A stretch of 64,000 nucleotides of DNA from Pseudobacteriovorax antillogorgiicola. GTDB lineage: Bacteria > Bdellovibrionota_B > Oligoflexia > Oligoflexales > Oligoflexaceae. Shown piece by piece: positions 29,084-37,116 of this stretch. Numbering within the stretch: position 1 is the first letter of the stretch; each line of letters opens with the position of its first letter. Under the pieces are notes generated by a model. The model ran no database searches and had not been told where the DNA came from. It was given only the letters and a program-made list of their open reading frames with translations. The position numbers and the translations under genes were made by a program. The stretch lies in the NCBI RefSeq assembly GCF_900177345.1, contig NZ_FWZT01000031.1, forward strand, positions 1 to 64,000. Direction: 5' to 3'.

Positions 29084-30058
29084 TTATTTTGATTCGAGAA
29101 TCCCATGAGCCAGTTGCAAGCCACTTAAAAAAGCTCCCTCAACCCGACCGCCATTAAATATATCCCCAGCCATGGCTAAGTTAAGATCTGGATTCCATAA
29201 ATAGGCTTGTTCATAAGCCGCAGCGGGGCGAGCGTATCGCCAGTAATGGCTAGAGCGATGGGTGATAGTCGCATTATCTAGCTGAAAAAGCTTCAAGAAC
29301 CGCTTCACGAGGATTTCCTCCATGTCATGGGCTTGCTTGGGTTCGTAGTGAGATGACCACTCTTCAGCACCGTGGAGCGTCAAACAAAGCTCGTCAGCCT
29401 TCCGCCCCTTGCTATTATTAGAGGCAAACCAAGATAAAATAGGGTCCTTCACAAACGCCCCTTGCCAAGCGAGATTGGTCTCAGGAGACAGGCCTAACAT
29501 CACACAAAAACAGGGCTTCATAGGCGGTAGAATAGAAAGCTGCCAATGATCTCCTAGGATGGCTTGACTCTGAACTGAAGGAGCTGTGGTGATGACATAA
29601 TCGAAAGGCCCCAAATCCTCGTCATTTTCGCTCACAAGATACCACTGTGGGCCGTCCTTCCTAAGGGATGTGATCCTTGTTCTAGTTTTTATGGACGCGC
29701 CTTGAAGTAGCTCCTTAACTAGGCTGTTCGCTGTGCTCGCCACATACCGAGCCTCCTTGCGAGCTGGTTCGATCTCTCCTGATTCTTTGAGATAAGCAAG
29801 CTTCGCTTCCCAGGGTAATATCAGCCCCAGTTTGAGATAGGGCTCTAGGACCGATTTGAACTCAGGGTCCCTGGCTGTGAAGAACTGAGCCCCGTGATCA
29901 AAATCACCAACACCATTCACAAAACGATGACTCATACGCCCCCCAACGCCGCGAGCCTTCTCATAAAATGCAAGTTGATATCTGTTTGCCAACCGATGGT
30001 TGATCGCCGCAGCAGCGATCCCAGTTCCAATAATGGCAATTCGCTTTTGATGACTCAT
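29084..30058 (-). CDS. FAD-dependent oxidoreductase, renalase-like
   Basis: 324 aa. The N-terminal dinucleotide fold reads RIAIIGTGIAAAAINHRLA, followed by EKARGVGGRMSHR, both typical of renalase-type FAD enzymes. GDFDHGAQFFTAR and a C-terminal GDIFNGGRVEGAFLSG (FAD contact) complete the pattern. Human and bacterial renalases oxidise 2- or 6-dihydro-NAD(P) isomers. The prokaryotic group to which this belongs is often annotated only as FAD-dependent oxidoreductase. AAGGAGG lies just before the ATG. It is the last gene of a three-gene operon, 9 bp after the AlkB-type gene. Confidence 0.87.
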   Translation of the reverse strand: MSHQKRIAIIGTGIAAAAINHRLANRYQLAFYEKARGVGGRMSHRFVNGVGDFDHGAQFFTARDPEFKSVLEPYLKLGLILPWEAKLAYLKESGEIEPARKEARYVASTANSLVKELLQGASIKTRTRITSLRKDGPQWYLVSENDEDLGPFDYVITTAPSVQSQAILGDHWQLSILPPMKPCFCVMLGLSPETNLAWQGAFVKDPILSWFASNNSKGRKADELCLTLHGAEEWSSHYEPKQAHDMEEILVKRFLKLFQLDNATITHRSSHYWRYARPAAAYEQAYLWNPDLNLAMAGDIFNGGRVEGAFLSGLQLAHGILESK

Positions 30059-30067
30059 GCCCCTCCT

Positions 30068-30652
30068 TTACAGCAGCTTTCGAAATGTCAGATTGATTCT
30101 TGGCCGATCGATCCGTAGTCGTTTCGGTAGGCAATGTAGCCAATGATCCTGGCAATCTCCCTGCATCAATAGTAGGCTCCCATCTTCGAGTTCGAGTTTA
30201 ACCTTTAAGTCCTGGGTGCTACGATGCTTGAAATGGAAGCTGCGATGAGCGCCGAAGCTCACCGACGCAATACAAGGCCGACGGCCCAATTCAACTTCGT
30301 TATCCTGATGCCAGCCCATAGAATCCCTGCCATCTCGGTAGAGGTTGAGCAAAACACCATTAAAGCTCTGTCTCGCAACAGATTCCACCCGACTCTTAAT
30401 AAGAATCAGTTCTTTCGACCAAGGATCAGGAATCATGGTGATACCTGAATACCGCAGATGCTTATCTGAGTCAGCACACCAAGCTGTCAAGCGAGGCTGC
30501 ATCACCTTTCGGCCAAATAGAATGATTTCCTCTTGGCGCCAGATCACGTTTTGATAAAGAGACTGGAAGAGTTGCTGCGACTCTTCCGGGCTGAAAACTT
30601 GAGGGAACAAATACGCTTCGCCATCGCGGGGCAGAAGATTTTCAGAATCCAT
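30068..30652 (-). CDS. AlkB-type 2-oxoglutarate/Fe(II) dioxygenase
   Basis: 194 aa. The double-stranded beta-helix has all cofactor residues: His115 and Asp117 in MGWHQDNE, His173 in DHWLHCLPK, and Arg185/Arg191 in PRINLTFR for 2-oxoglutarate. NLYRDGRDSMGWHQDNE resembles the ABH2/ABH3-type AlkB branch. These enzymes repair alkylated bases (1-methyladenine, 3-methylcytosine) in DNA or RNA by oxidative demethylation. It lies second in an operon between a 66-aa protein and a renalase-like FAD enzyme. Confidence 0.92.
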   Translation of the reverse strand: MDSENLLPRDGEAYLFPQVFSPEESQQLFQSLYQNVIWRQEEIILFGRKVMQPRLTAWCADSDKHLRYSGITMIPDPWSKELILIKSRVESVARQSFNGVLLNLYRDGRDSMGWHQDNEVELGRRPCIASVSFGAHRSFHFKHRSTQDLKVKLELEDGSLLLMQGDCQDHWLHCLPKRLRIDRPRINLTFRKLL

Positions 30653-30661
30653 AGGTCCAAT

Positions 30662-30862
30662 CTATCTAAGTTTCTTAGGTGTCACCAGGGCGATGACCTC
30701 CCCTGAATCATGGTGCACCAACTCTACCCTATCTCCACGATGAGGATCAATAAAGCAGTCAACGTCGAAGACCATCTCGCAGTCGGTGTTACGCCGAGGC
30801 ATCACCTGATCGACCTTAGGCTTGCCTTCTAAAAACCCCAAGACCTTCTCTAAAACCTTCAT
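30662..30862 (-). CDS. Small protein of unknown function (first gene of the AlkB operon)
   Basis: 66 aa, acidic/basic mixed and soluble. A strong AGGGAGA lies 8 bp before the ATG and the stop is 9 bp before the AlkB-type gene, so it is a real gene and probably co-transcribed. It has a beta-rich pattern (CEMVFDVDCFIDPHRGDRVEL then GEVIALVTPKKL in sequence) that I do not recognise. No signal peptide or TM segment is present. Confidence 0.75.
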   Translation of the reverse strand: MKVLEKVLGFLEGKPKVDQVMPRRNTDCEMVFDVDCFIDPHRGDRVELVHHDSGEVIALVTPKKLR

Positions 30863-31040
30863 AATACTCTCCCTTTAGTGATCACAACACAACCGCCATT
30901 TTATCTACTACTAGTATCGACAGCTTCAGGGAAAATATTACCGCAACAAATGAACGCACACGATCCAACCCATGGCCTTACCTTATTAAGGGCTTTAGAG
31001 AGCTGGATGAATCCGCTAATCCTAGCGCTTCTAACCACCT

Positions 31041-31973
31041 CTAGCCTAGCTGACTAATAAACAATGTAGCTAGCCCCAGGAAGCTAACGAATCCCACGAT
31101 ATCGGTTATGGTGGTGAGTACTATGGATGAGCTTGTCGCTGGGTCTTGGCCGAGAGCTGTTAAAATCATGGGAATTGCAGCCCCTGAAAGACTCGCAGCT
31201 ACCATAGCGATCACCATCGCCACTCCTATCACCCCAGCTAAGGCAGCCGACTGACTCCAGTAGAGAACCGATACCGAGCATAAGGCTCCGATCACCGCAC
31301 CGTTGATCAGTCCCACCGTTCCCTCTTTAACCATGACTCGCCACTTGTGACGAAGTCTGATTCCTCGAAGTGCCAGGCCCCTCATGGTCACCGCTTGGGA
31401 TTGGGCACCAGTATTTCCTGATTGCCCAGCAACCACTGGGAGTAGGACTGCTAACGCTGTGATTTTAGCAATTGTATCTTCAAAGACACCTACAACAAAC
31501 GCCGCTAGAAATGTTGTAAGGTGGTTCACGGAGAGCCATGGTAGGCGCTTTCGCACTGAAAAGAACGGCGTCGATAAGGCTTTTTCATCCTTGCTTACCC
31601 CCACCATCTTTTGCAGGTCATCCAGTGCGTCTTGATGGACAATACTCACCAGTTGTTCGTAACGAATAACCCCAAGTATCACTTGATCGTTATTCAGAAC
31701 AGGGATCGATGGCACCTGGTTTTTCTCAACCACTTCGACAATCTCATCCCTGGGAGCCATTTCTTGAACCCATGGAGTTTTTTTCGATATGTCCTTTAGC
31801 AAGGTATTGCCCTCAGCACTGATCAAATCTTGAAGATAAACTCTACCCTGCAGCACGCCATCAAAATCAACGAGAAAGACGCTACTAATGTTATGACCAC
31901 GGGCCTTTCTCAGCCTTTCGATAACGTCGTTCACACAATCGCTAGGATGGAAGACATGGAATCGTACTTCCAT
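31041..31973 (-). CDS. MgtE magnesium channel, C-terminal part (CBS pair and pore domain), out of frame with its N domain
   Basis: 310 aa. Residues about 10-120 are two CBS domains (FLVDFDGVLQGRVYLQDLI; IPVLNNDQVILGVIRYEQL). From about 150 the protein is the five-helix MgtE pore domain, with LLPVVAGQSGNTGAQSQAVT at the family's signature. Together with the ORF just upstream this makes a complete MgtE (usual length about 450 aa), but the reading frame changes at 31931-31973, just after the N-domain helix ending SYPLDSAG. This ORF's own ATG has no Shine-Dalgarno. MgtE imports Mg2+ and is gated by its cytoplasmic domains, so the break is expected to matter unless the frame is restored. Confidence 0.85.
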   Translation of the reverse strand: MEVRFHVFHPSDCVNDVIERLRKARGHNISSVFLVDFDGVLQGRVYLQDLISAEGNTLLKDISKKTPWVQEMAPRDEIVEVVEKNQVPSIPVLNNDQVILGVIRYEQLVSIVHQDALDDLQKMVGVSKDEKALSTPFFSVRKRLPWLSVNHLTTFLAAFVVGVFEDTIAKITALAVLLPVVAGQSGNTGAQSQAVTMRGLALRGIRLRHKWRVMVKEGTVGLINGAVIGALCSVSVLYWSQSAALAGVIGVAMVIAMVAASLSGAAIPMILTALGQDPATSSSIVLTTITDIVGFVSFLGLATLFISQLG

Positions 31974-32329
31974 GAGCCAGCAGAATCCAAGGGGTAACTG
32001 GAAAGGCCTTCGATCTCCTTAGCAAGGCTAGCCGGGAGCTGATCCAAAATAGACTTTCTCGCCTTTTCTTCGATTCTAAGCAAAATCCTAACCATAAGGG
32101 CTGGATCACTAGCCTTGATAATCTTTATCACAGACTTGGTTTGTTGCAGCAACTGAGCAGCTATATCAGGGTTCACGCGTTTCATAAGGATCGCGCTCGA
32201 CGAGGCCGGTAGCTGCTCAATGATTTCCAGTTGCTGTTCTGGCAGAAACGATTCAAATGCTTCCGATGCCTTACGAGGGAATTTGGTAATGAAATCCGAA
32301 ATCAGGCCAAGGGCGGCGAGATCTTTCAT
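31931..32329 (-). CDS. MgtE N-terminal domain, separated by a frame change
   Basis: 132 aa. This is the MgtE N superhelical domain (LPEQQLEIIEQLPASSSAILMKRV, read in order) ending in SYPLDSAGSW, where a normal MgtE would continue into the first CBS domain. Instead it runs 13 residues on in this frame and stops, overlapping the next ORF by 43 bp. GGAGGAA precedes its ATG, so translation begins here. There is no homopolymer or slippery heptamer at the junction, making programmed frameshifting unlikely. Either a genuine inactivating mutation, a two-polypeptide MgtE, or a sequence error. Confidence 0.8.
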   Translation of the reverse strand: MKDLAALGLISDFITKFPRKASEAFESFLPEQQLEIIEQLPASSSAILMKRVNPDIAAQLLQQTKSVIKIIKASDPALMVRILLRIEEKARKSILDQLPASLAKEIEGLSSYPLDSAGSWKYDSMSSILAIV

Positions 32330-32469
32330 GAGCGTTCCTCCACCTGGGGCACGACAGAAGCTGTGCTACTAACCAATGCCGAGAAACCGATCGTGTACAG
32401 TTCCCCTAAGGCCTGACCAGCAACAGAAGAATCCTCTCGGCTCAATCGCCCCCGTTTCGCTTGCTGCAT
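32326..32469 (-). CDS. Possible 47-aa small protein overlapping the mgtE start
   Basis: A short frame starts at an ATG 5 bp after the stop of the preceding channel-like gene. Its TGA overlaps the mgtE ATG by 3 bp (ATGA). The product is 47 aa, basic at the N-terminus and mildly hydrophobic in the middle. The Shine-Dalgarno (GAAGCGG) is poor. It could be a coupling leader for mgtE. It could equally be chance, as nothing else supports it. Confidence 0.3.
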   Translation of the reverse strand: MQQAKRGRLSREDSSVAGQALGELYTIGFSALVSSTASVVPQVEERS

Positions 32470-32474
32470 CCGCT

Positions 32475-33098
32475 TCATCGCTTCATAGTTGTTACGATGG
32501 CCGCTGACCCCATACCAAACGAGATAGCCCCACTAAGGAGCGTACAAAATAAAACAATCAGGATTATTGAGGTTAAGAACTCGACATCAATACCAACCTG
32601 CTTGATGGATACCAGAACCGTGATCGCGCAGGTACTGACGTAGGCGATGGTGGGCAAACTATTTGCTATTTCTAAGCCTGCTGCCACCGACGTTCTACGT
32701 AAGAAATCCCTGAGAAACTTCGCCGACAGAAAACCACTGATAAGAATCAATACAGCGCCGAAGAGGTTTGGTATGAAGTTCGCGAGAATTTTCATCCACT
32801 CCTGGAAAATATCCACACCAAATAGCTGCATGGTTAGCGCAAAAGAAATAAAAAAGGTGGTCCAGAAAAGAACCCTCGAAACACCTACAGCGATACCATG
32901 TAACTGAAGTGGGCCAACCACCCGAAGAATACGATGGTCGTTTGACTGAAGCTTTTTTATCAGCTAAAAACTCACCTTCTTGACCAGAAATGCAGCAGCA
33001 GCTCCAAAACCGAGCACTGATAGCGCCAGGATGATATCGTAACTATAGGAGCTAAGCTGAGCGCCAAATCTCTCCTGCAAACTTGATAGTACTGACAT
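32475..33098 (-). pseudogene. Conserved-TM-helix channel-like protein interrupted by an in-frame TAG
   Basis: From an ATG at 33098 with AGGGAG upstream, the frame encodes one TM segment ending FLVKKVSF. It then hits TAG at 32964-32966 and continues in the same frame for 162 more codons to 32475. The second part has several TM segments, including FIPNLFGAVLILISGFLSAK and FLRDFLRR. This repeat pattern resembles the TM-helix repeat family (PF05552) of mechanosensitive-channel-like proteins. The segment after the TAG (LIKKLQSNDHRI...) reads as natural continuation. Either a nonsense mutation, a suppressed codon, or two separate proteins, the second starting at GTG 32921. It lies directly upstream of the broken mgtE. 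Confidence 0.65.
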
Positions 33099-33330
33099 GT
33101 TAAGCTCCCTATGATGGCCGCAATTCCCGCGGACATTCCAACAAATATAGAGCTGTCTCAGCATTTTCTCAAATATTTTTAATCTACTAGGGCTAACACG
33201 CCCAAAACTTCAGCTCTGCTTTAAGGAATATTTGCGAAGAAAGCCCTGCAAAAAGTTGGGTAGTCTTCAGATTGGGCCTAATACCCTAGGCCTCGCAGCT
33301 CAACAAGCTCTGCACGCCCCGCTAGATTCA

Positions 33331-34308
33331 TTAACCCAAGCGTCGTGCATCATGAGGGATCACTTGGTTATGAATGAGATCTTGCTGGCTCATGAACAGC
33401 TCCAAAACTGAAAGGGATTCTTCAATCATCCTTCGCCCATGGCCTATAGGAATCCGTCCTGTATCTGATAATAAGGTAAATATTCCGTCGCTCTTGCCCT
33501 GGTCAAGATCTACTGTAAGATAGTCTCTTTGAAAAAGTTTGAAGGTAAACATCTTCTGTAACAGCGTTTTTATAGGATGATCATCCAAGTAGATAGCTCG
33601 CTCGATAACTTCAAGCACTAGGTAGGCATGAAGGCTTCGCCGCTTATAAGCTTGCTCAAATGATTCGAAAACTTTCTTCGTTTCCTTTAGCACTAAGTCA
33701 TCCCAGCCTTGATTCAGATCGAGGGCTGACATAGAGCCTTCCACAGTTAGCACGTACGCTTGCATATCGGTAATCATCGTTTCCATATGACGCGGCAAGC
33801 TTGCTTCAGAATCGTAGAAAGACTCAAGCCGAGTGGCAAGATACTTGCTTTGAGCGAAGGTTAGCTTAGCAATCTTCATAAATGTGCTAGGATCTTTCGC
33901 AAAAGCATTTTCTAGTGGAGTTTCGGGGAATCTAAAAGAGTTAATAAAATAGCGAAACTTTGTATAGAATGGAATAGGATCGAGAAAGATGCTAAACCAG
34001 CGGCTCCGACAGGTAAAATCATCTGAGTTCGCCCAATGCTCGAATTTTATCCATTCAATCTCCAGTCTTTTTTTGGAACCTGTTAGCTTTGAGCTTACAA
34101 AACATACTGGGAGATGAGCAAGCTTGTGGAGCAACCATTGGCAGGAGTCATGCTCAGGTTTTTGAGAAAAAAAGGACAAACCTTCGATAACCCGATTGCG
34201 ATCAGAATGATCTAGGTTGATGTAAATCTGCTCTCTGGGTCCTTGAAGTATCAAACGCTTTCCCTGAACAGCTCCCGATATATCTGGATATGGCAAATAG
34301 TATCTCAT
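33331..34308 (-). CDS. Cytosolic protein of unknown function after the stator-like operon
   Basis: 325 aa from the ATG at 34308, which has GGGAGA 4 bp upstream. It has no signal peptide or TM segment. An N-terminal beta-rich part (about 1-130) is followed by a long helical region. I recognise no family. It starts only 39 bp after a strong terminator that closes the four-gene MotA/MotB-like operon. Little room remains for its own promoter, so readthrough may express it as a fifth, down-weighted gene of that operon. Confidence 0.65.
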   Translation of the reverse strand: MRYYLPYPDISGAVQGKRLILQGPREQIYINLDHSDRNRVIEGLSFFSQKPEHDSCQWLLHKLAHLPVCFVSSKLTGSKKRLEIEWIKFEHWANSDDFTCRSRWFSIFLDPIPFYTKFRYFINSFRFPETPLENAFAKDPSTFMKIAKLTFAQSKYLATRLESFYDSEASLPRHMETMITDMQAYVLTVEGSMSALDLNQGWDDLVLKETKKVFESFEQAYKRRSLHAYLVLEVIERAIYLDDHPIKTLLQKMFTFKLFQRDYLTVDLDQGKSDGIFTLLSDTGRIPIGHGRRMIEESLSVLELFMSQQDLIHNQVIPHDARRLG

Positions 34309-34347
34309 GACATCTCCCTGCGGTTCATCCCAGTGTATCACTGTGGC

Positions 34348-34375
34348 AAAAAAAAAGCTGCCAAACGGCAGCTTT
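34348..34375 (-). terminator. Rho-independent terminator after the stator-like operon
   Basis: On the minus strand AAAGCTGCC pairs perfectly with GGCAGCTTT around a GTTT loop, followed by an uninterrupted run of T (nine in total from the stem end). It lies 21 bp after the stop of the 906-aa protein gene and 39 bp before the next start codon. Just downstream is CAGTGTATCACTG (34331-34343), a small palindrome. Confidence 0.92.
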
Positions 34376-34395
34376 CTGGATCAGATTATATTGTA

Positions 34396-37116
34396 TTAAG
34401 GTTCTTTCGGGTCTGAAGGCAGCAGGGGAGGTATTTTATTTTTCTCTCGCTCCTCCTTGGCCTCAGCGATCTTTCGCTTCTGCTCATCGATTCTAAAGGT
34501 ATAGATATCATTATAGTGGACAGATTCGTAGACCTTGTAGCCAGCTGCCCCTATGAGAGCTAAGATCAGAGCTAATCGAGCCAAGCGTACAATCACACTG
34601 GTACGTCGTTTCACTCTCTGCTTCGAGCTGATATGATGATTGAGCCAAACAATTCTATTTTTGAACGTTGCATTATTAAAGTAGCTATCCTCTTCTGATT
34701 CTTTATCTTCAGCAAGAATGATGTCGAGAATCTCATGACTTCGAATCCAAAGCTGCTGACCATCGGCATTGTTGGTTAACACTGATTTATCATCATTTTG
34801 ACGTAAATATAAATATTGAAGCATATGAGGAATTCCACGATAGGCTGCTACCAAAGAATCCTTAATCAAATGAGGATAGCGGCTGTAGTTACGCTTATAG
34901 GTTCGCGTCAGATACTCTCCAAAGGACCTAAATCCGCCAGGCAGCCTCCAACGTACTTCAGACAAAGAATTGCTGAAGCTTTTGAACAAGCTGTGCCTAG
35001 CATAAACGGCACCGAGTTCACTGAGGAGAAGACCATACATAAAGTCCTGGTAGTGTTCAGTCCGTGTCTCCACCTTGCGAACAAAGTCTGGATCTTCGTC
35101 CTCTTCTTGATCCACAGCTTGCTCTGGGAGCTCTGGCTCTGGCTCATCGACGGACAAGCCTTTCTCACCCAACGCTTCGACTTCGAAGTCTTTAAACGAT
35201 GTAAGATTCTTAAACTGTTCGAACTTCATAAACTTGGATTTGAGCTTTTTATCTTGTCTGATCTTTAATTCCTCGTCCTCGTCCTCGTCCTCTGAATCTA
35301 GTTCTTCGCTATCTTCATCGGGCTCGAAGGTCACCGGAATCTCCTCGATTGGTGCAGTATCATCTTCGGGCTGATCCTCTAGATTTCCTATGGCAAGATC
35401 AATTAACTCCTGATCAATCACAATTCGAGCCTTGCCTAGAGCACCACCGTAGCTAATCACACCCTCCGCCTTTTGTGCTAAAAATAGGGTATTTTTGATC
35501 AGCCGTGGCTCCATCGTCAGGTCATTACGGGCTAGGTATTCTTCAAAGTAGCGCTGGAGGGCTTTATGATGCTCATTGTCAGAGCGGGCCTTACCGATGA
35601 TTCGTTTTCTATCCTTTATAAGAGTCAGACTCTCCGAAATCAAGGCGAGAACAAACAAACTTAGCAAACCAATCACAGGGACTGCCAAGGTCCAATAGAG
35701 TAAGTCGGGTAGCAGTGATGACTGTTTTAGCCACCACAAAATCCCAATACTTGGAGCTAAAACAATTGTCATAATCACCAAGCGCCAGCTCGAAATCAGA
35801 GCCCATGATTTGAGTAACGAGGGTTGAACACGGTTTGCAAAACTATCAAAACCATAGATCCTAGGGAAAATAACCTTGCTAAGAAACACCAGCATGAGAC
35901 CCCAAAGGAGACCGCCAACGATTGGATAGATCTTTAGGCCAATTTCTAGCAGAACTGCGGGAACACTATAAGGATCGTCGATTCCCAGGATTTCAAAAAA
36001 TTTTTCTTTACTAACCAAGTCTTCGGAGGTTAGTGCTTCAAGGTCCTGACGAGCCTCAATAGAATCTAGAATGCCTCCATGACGACTGAACGCTCGGATC
36101 TTTTTGAACATTTCTATCTTGAAATGATTCAAATCACTTCCAGCTTTAATCTTGTAAATGCTGTCTGATATGAGTTCTTCGTTTTGTATATCATAGATTT
36201 GAAGGATTAGATCATCGTAAACGATCTTACCTTTTATGAAGATATGAACACCTTCTCGACCAAGCCACTCTAATTGGCAATTGAGTGGATAACATGTTTC
36301 ATGAAACTCAGCTGGTGCGGGACGGCCTTCGAGACGCTCAAAGCCTGAAAGGACGTGAAAGGTTGTGCGCTCCATCGCTCTTGCTATCCAGCCATGCTGA
36401 AAAAGGTCCGATTCAAAGCTAACAACAAAAACTCCAGGCATCTTCTGCTCGTCCTTGTCCTCCTCCTCAGATTCTTGGGGCTTTTCCTTAGCCTTAATGA
36501 GGCCCTGAGTCATCGATGCATCAGCCGTTATAAATTGGATCAAGGCTGATGAGCATGCCTGCCATGTGGAATGTCCATAGTCTGCTTGTTTCCGGCAGAA
36601 GGAATCTATTGAGATCGCAAAACAATCCTCTTTCCGCGTTAAGCAAGTAATCTCTGGGGATATACGAAAGCTTGTGGCTAGCTCAGCATAGCGATTCCAT
36701 AGCTCTTCTTGTAGTGAATTTTTGTGGCTATCAGGACTTTGCAGGATTTTTACCTGCTCTCGTGCGCTAATGAAGTCACGAAGACCTAGCTCTCCAGCGA
36801 CAAGAATATCGAGAACCTTGTGACAACCATTGCGATCTCGCTCGTCAAACTCTTGGCAGTAGTCTTTCGCACCTTGACTCAAACACTGTACTTTTAATTC
36901 CAGATCCGAGGACCGGCAACTTGTCTTCTTCATAAAAGCTACGTATTCACGGAACTTGTTTATGTCGTCCTTGCTATAAAGGGTAAAATGATCGATTGCC
37001 TGCCGTATATGCTCCGCGCGATTTACTGCTGCATAGGGAGAACCATCGCCATCTTGTGCTGACAATGAAGCGAAGGGTAAGCTGACTAGAATCAGAAGGA
37101 CTATCGATCGCATCAT
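34396..37116 (-). CDS. Large envelope protein with Cys-rich periplasmic domain, 4th gene of the stator-like operon
   Basis: 906 aa. Signal peptide (cleavage near SLSA-Q21), then a periplasmic domain (about 22-390) with ten Cys (67, 78, 87, 98, 158, 165, 174, 188, 275, 280). None occurs after it. TM segments lie at about 391-415, 440-463 and 470-497. A cytoplasmic part follows with a very acidic stretch (about 595-617), then a TM at about 842-860 and a short tail. Residues 538-577 and 690-712 (ALGKARIVIDQELIDL; LLLSELGAVYARHSLF) faintly resemble an M48 metalloprotease with the HExxH lost. The ATG shares one base with the previous stop (TAATG). Function unknown. Confidence 0.8.
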   Translation of the reverse strand: MMRSIVLLILVSLPFASLSAQDGDGSPYAAVNRAEHIRQAIDHFTLYSKDDINKFREYVAFMKKTSCRSSDLELKVQCLSQGAKDYCQEFDERDRNGCHKVLDILVAGELGLRDFISAREQVKILQSPDSHKNSLQEELWNRYAELATSFRISPEITCLTRKEDCFAISIDSFCRKQADYGHSTWQACSSALIQFITADASMTQGLIKAKEKPQESEEEDKDEQKMPGVFVVSFESDLFQHGWIARAMERTTFHVLSGFERLEGRPAPAEFHETCYPLNCQLEWLGREGVHIFIKGKIVYDDLILQIYDIQNEELISDSIYKIKAGSDLNHFKIEMFKKIRAFSRHGGILDSIEARQDLEALTSEDLVSKEKFFEILGIDDPYSVPAVLLEIGLKIYPIVGGLLWGLMLVFLSKVIFPRIYGFDSFANRVQPSLLKSWALISSWRLVIMTIVLAPSIGILWWLKQSSLLPDLLYWTLAVPVIGLLSLFVLALISESLTLIKDRKRIIGKARSDNEHHKALQRYFEEYLARNDLTMEPRLIKNTLFLAQKAEGVISYGGALGKARIVIDQELIDLAIGNLEDQPEDDTAPIEEIPVTFEPDEDSEELDSEDEDEDEELKIRQDKKLKSKFMKFEQFKNLTSFKDFEVEALGEKGLSVDEPEPELPEQAVDQEEDEDPDFVRKVETRTEHYQDFMYGLLLSELGAVYARHSLFKSFSNSLSEVRWRLPGGFRSFGEYLTRTYKRNYSRYPHLIKDSLVAAYRGIPHMLQYLYLRQNDDKSVLTNNADGQQLWIRSHEILDIILAEDKESEEDSYFNNATFKNRIVWLNHHISSKQRVKRRTSVIVRLARLALILALIGAAGYKVYESVHYNDIYTFRIDEQKRKIAEAKEEREKNKIPPLLPSDPKEP

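Noticed and set aside
33275-33292. GGCCTA/TAGGCC hairpin after the 325-aa protein gene
   Set aside because: The stem is only 6 bp and no T run follows; too weak to call a terminator.
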